Assembly: GCA_020631405.1 (NCBI GenBank)
Contig: JAHDHH010000002.1
Coordinates: 1-64,000, forward strand
DNA from: Saprospiraceae bacterium
Lineage (GTDB): Bacteria; Bacteroidota; Bacteroidia; Chitinophagales; Saprospiraceae
Direction: 5' to 3'
Length of the DNA stretch: 64,000 nucleotides
Shown: positions 62,701 to 64,000 of the stretch, one piece after another
Layout of the letters: each line of letters starts with the position of its first letter
How positions within the stretch are numbered: the first letter of the stretch is position 1
Translations under genes and position numbers: made by a program
The notes under the pieces: model-generated
The model's input: only the letters and a program-made list of their open reading frames with translations
What the model was told of the DNA's origin: nothing
Databases searched by the model: none

Positions 62701-62817
62701 GTGCAACCGGATGGACATAAGATTATGCTATCTACACATGACCTTGAACCAGGCGCTTACATCTGTATAGTACATTCAAGTGATCAAACTTGGACTAAGA
62801 AACTGATAGTCCAATAA
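59767..62817 (+). CDS. Secreted reprolysin-like metalloprotease with T9SS type A sorting domain
   Basis: 1,016 residues. Signal peptide (FTFVLLVLFSSSAFAQ), a propeptide-like region about 25-200, then a zinc protease domain with HEIGHNLGSQHTH (HExxHxxGxxH, about 340-352) and a Met-turn IMSYC (about 386). Then Cys-rich modules of the CDDGDACTSND type alternate with two copies of a jellyroll-like domain that opens GWGIWNDGG (about 500-640 and 770-915). The C-terminal tail (VYPNPLTRG, LYNLQGQQVYS, LIVQ) is a T9SS type A signal. Expected to be an extracellular endopeptidase, possibly for nutrient or matrix breakdown. Confidence 0.92.
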   Translation: MKNINPIFTFVLLVLFSSSAFAQHGLWDKHQQEFESLNKKNALSPLLSLDQKDATLTGFTNHEVLSIDRSITTEIYTDHPAQLKLSIPFQGSALELLLIENDIYTDKTIFKLGDGSFIGKSADRGIHYYGVMSDDHNALVSISIYKNEIVGLISQNDQQLTLAKQESKDNYILYKTKDVIDPPTFSCDTDDVDHFIGNSEEKVVFDVNNCVNMYIEVDHDIYNTYGSTTATLNYITAVFNQVSTLYANESIDFNISELVIWDLPDPYTGPSTSNYLTQFRNTLNGNYNGDLAHLVGFSGGGGVAYVDVLCNSYYGVGYSAITTSYNTVPSYSWTVEVLTHEIGHNLGSQHTHACAWNGNNTAIDGCGPAAGYSEGCDAPVPSSGTIMSYCHLVSGIGIDFNLGFGTQPGDRIRNEVYNASCLSPCSGGGCTTIGDACDDGDACTSNDTVDANCDCLGIYTDADNDGYCIGDDPNDNDQCIPDGSGPLCNSDCTVEDYQGFEAGWGIWNDGGSDVARVLSTTYSTDSYSIRLRDNSGVASATTTGNLLMSSYESIEVAFSYFPVSMENTEDFFLEVSTDNGSSFTIVESWVRGVDFDNNTAYSENVAISGFTLTDQTQIRFRCDASGNSDWIYLDEVYISGCGSSGGGGCTTVGDPCDDGDDCTSGETIDASCNCSGGVFQDMDDDGICDAEDLCPNMDDNLIGSGCDDGDDCTVDDTYMADCSCQGSYVDADNDGYCVGEDDDDNDPCVPDNSGPGCDTGDPCIDVDFEDFESGWGIWNDGGADCRRSTNTNAPGGSTSIRLRDDSNSSVMYTDVLNLGGYTSFDVSFSFKSLSFANGESFLLEYSTNGGSSYSAAGEWVNGVHFNNGSIYSGSISMSGVTLSTSTTFRFRCDASTNADRVFIDDIAIEACGLGSTPAGLVGNEDSLDQVELEVNQELEVYPNPLTRGNDLVIELSVIPNEVSVALYNLQGQQVYSQLVQPDGHKIMLSTHDLEPGAYICIVHSSDQTWTKKLIVQ
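61054..62060 (+). repeat. Repeated Cys-rich and jellyroll modules in the metalloprotease
   Basis: Modules starting CDDGD(A/D)CT and followed by DADNDGYC or DMDDDGICD calcium-like acidic loops occur at about 61070, 61730 and 61885. The DxDxDG spacing resembles thrombospondin type 3 or dockerin-like calcium loops. Confidence 0.55.
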
Positions 62818-62841
62818 TCTAAAATAATATTAAGAGAAGTG

Positions 62842-62877
62842 AAAGCAGTGGTGGTAGCAATACTATCACTGCTTTTT
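62842..62877. terminator. Bidirectional terminator between convergent genes
   Basis: A 15-bp stem (62842-62856 with 62861-62875, two G-U pairs) around a GCAA tetraloop, with T-rich tails on both strands. It serves the metalloprotease and the convergent esterase gene. Confidence 0.8.
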
Positions 62878-62894
62878 CTTATACTATAGCCTAC

Positions 62895-63998
62895 TTAGTT
62901 GCAAGGATCTACTTCAATGAGTAGCTCTGTACCAGCTTCTACACTAAAACCATTACCAAGGCATATGGTATCTGACAACATGGATACAGTATTATTTGCT
63001 GGAATACTTGCCTCAGAAGTTAGCGATTCGGAAGAGGTGTAAACTCCAGAGGTCAGTGTTCCATTCAAAGAAACAACCGCATCACAAGTACCGCATTGGA
63101 CATTGAAATATTCAGTAATATAATCTTTCTGTGTCTGGTTAGTACTGTGACCAGCGTCTCCTCTGAGGTGGACTACTTGACCATCAAGGTAGCTGTACTC
63201 ATAGACGGTAGAAGTCCCAAGTTGGACCCCATCACTGGATAATTGACTACCTGTATAACCTTCGTGTTGGGCCATGAGGTAGATAGCCAACTGAGCATCG
63301 AGGAAGTTTAACCCCATAAAACCGCCACCATAGTAAGGAATCACCCCATCGTTCGTATTACAAATACTCAGATGCCTCCTACCAAGTATTGGTACCGTAG
63401 GCGTATCATAGCCACTATAGGGCAGACTACTATCTGTCATACCACTAGGATAGTGAAACTGTCCATCATGGTAATTAGCCTCTGTCAGTTGAGATACTAC
63501 AGCACAGATGATATCTACTCCTGGGTTAGTATTTTCTACAAATACCCTATTGGCTAGGGATGCACCATTAGAAGATCCTAGTATTCTGATTTGATTAGGG
63601 TTGATATTGTCGTAGCCTTGAAGTATGCTGACTAAGTCATCAATCATTTCTGTATCTGGCGCTTCGCTAGGTTCATTTGAAATATTCCAGTTATTGGGAC
63701 CATTGTCATTATATCCAGTTGGTCCTATTAAGATATGGCATGGCAGGTCTAACTCCCAAGCATTGACCATTCCACCTCCATTACCACCAAATCCATGAAG
63801 TAAAATACAAACAGGAAACCCACCAGTAGGCTCAGGGCCTGCAGGCACATGTATAGCCATTGGATATGTCCAGCCATTGGGTTCTTGAGACCATGTTTTA
63901 GTGATTGTTATGGCCGTTGTCTCTGAGATTGATTGACTATGGATCAATGAGCAACAACTCAAAGTCAAAACCATTAAAAAGAGTAGTTTTTTAATAAG
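62895..63998 (-). CDS. Secreted alpha/beta-hydrolase esterase with 3-coathanger-type C-terminal domain (5' end cut)
   Basis: At least 359 residues. The in-frame sequence upstream of ATG 63974 reads LIKKLLFL, so the signal peptide starts earlier and the true start is at or beyond the window edge. The hydrolase domain has the oxyanion region ILLHGFGGNGG, nucleophile elbow LGSSNGAS (about 138-145) and a probable catalytic His in GDAGHST. It resembles poly(3-hydroxybutyrate)/feruloyl-type esterases. The last 60 residues (TSGVYTSSESLTSEASI, ICLGNGFSVEAGTEL) match the 3-coathanger stack domain seen in secreted Bacteroidota proteins. Substrate unknown. Confidence 0.82.
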   Translation of the reverse strand, partial: LIKKLLFLMVLTLSCCSLIHSQSISETTAITITKTWSQEPNGWTYPMAIHVPAGPEPTGGFPVCILLHGFGGNGGGMVNAWELDLPCHILIGPTGYNDNGPNNWNISNEPSEAPDTEMIDDLVSILQGYDNINPNQIRILGSSNGASLANRVFVENTNPGVDIICAVVSQLTEANYHDGQFHYPSGMTDSSLPYSGYDTPTVPILGRRHLSICNTNDGVIPYYGGGFMGLNFLDAQLAIYLMAQHEGYTGSQLSSDGVQLGTSTVYEYSYLDGQVVHLRGDAGHSTNQTQKDYITEYFNVQCGTCDAVVSLNGTLTSGVYTSSESLTSEASIPANNTVSMLSDTICLGNGFSVEAGTELLIEVDPCN

Positions 63999-64000
63999 AT

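Overview
The window reads as a chromosome segment of a Bacteroidota bacterium, probably from the Saprospiria or a related lineage. The evidence is type IX secretion (T9SS) sorting domains of types A and B, a very large HYR/Ig-like repeat protein ending in a gliding-motility-type C-terminal domain, a 3-coathanger-type C-terminal domain, TAnnTTTG promoter boxes, almost no Shine-Dalgarno sequences, a single-chain GlyRS and a bacterial GGGP synthase. The genus cannot be told from the sequence. No rRNA, CRISPR array, prophage or IS transposase was seen.

Layout. 1-235: the 3' end of a tRNA and a second truncated copy, each followed by the same hairpin terminator, with a short remnant between them. 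274-3977: a PaaE-like flavin/2Fe-2S reductase diverging from an ABC-F ATPase, then a DUF4287/DUF5655 protein. 3992-13202 (minus strand): a surface-polysaccharide and sulfate-activation block with DUF2061, cysC, cysD, a four-helix-bundle gene, cysN, two flippases, a methyltransferase, a Wzy-like polymerase and a sulfotransferase. No PAPS reductase or sulfite reductase is present, so the PAPS probably feeds the sulfotransferase and sulfates an exported glycan. 13370-16209: mscL, glyS, a Lacal_2735-type small protein and an FKBP lipoprotein. 16327-21056: mutA (short), mutB, GGGP synthase and rsgA in close succession. 21232-31365: one giant secreted repeat protein. 31393-37539: M1 aminopeptidase lipoprotein and two T9SS cargo proteins. 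37724-43432: RecQ, a DsbD with a duplicated N-terminal domain, and a secreted beta-repeat protein. 43536-49579: GH92 glycosidase and a short DnaE-type polymerase. 49709-59375: a small secreted protein, nadK, a membrane protein, secA, a SPOR-like protein, rodA, tgt and an LptF/G permease. 59767-63998: a T9SS metalloprotease and a secreted esterase cut by the window edge.

No complete, clearly new defence or mobile system is visible. The points most worth following are: (1) four genes whose TAnnTTTG box sits 5-6 nt before the start codon, which predicts leaderless mRNAs; (2) the sulfated-glycan operon with a four-helix-bundle gene inserted between cysD and cysN; (3) the tRNA-end duplication; (4) a DsbD carrying two redox-competent alpha-like domains; (5) an orphan DnaE with an inverted repeat over its start; and (6) a Tgt without the usual zinc cysteines.

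Domain and family names come from reading the translations, without database searches. Starts were moved from the longest frame where a signal peptide, a conserved N-terminus or the neighbouring stop argued for it.
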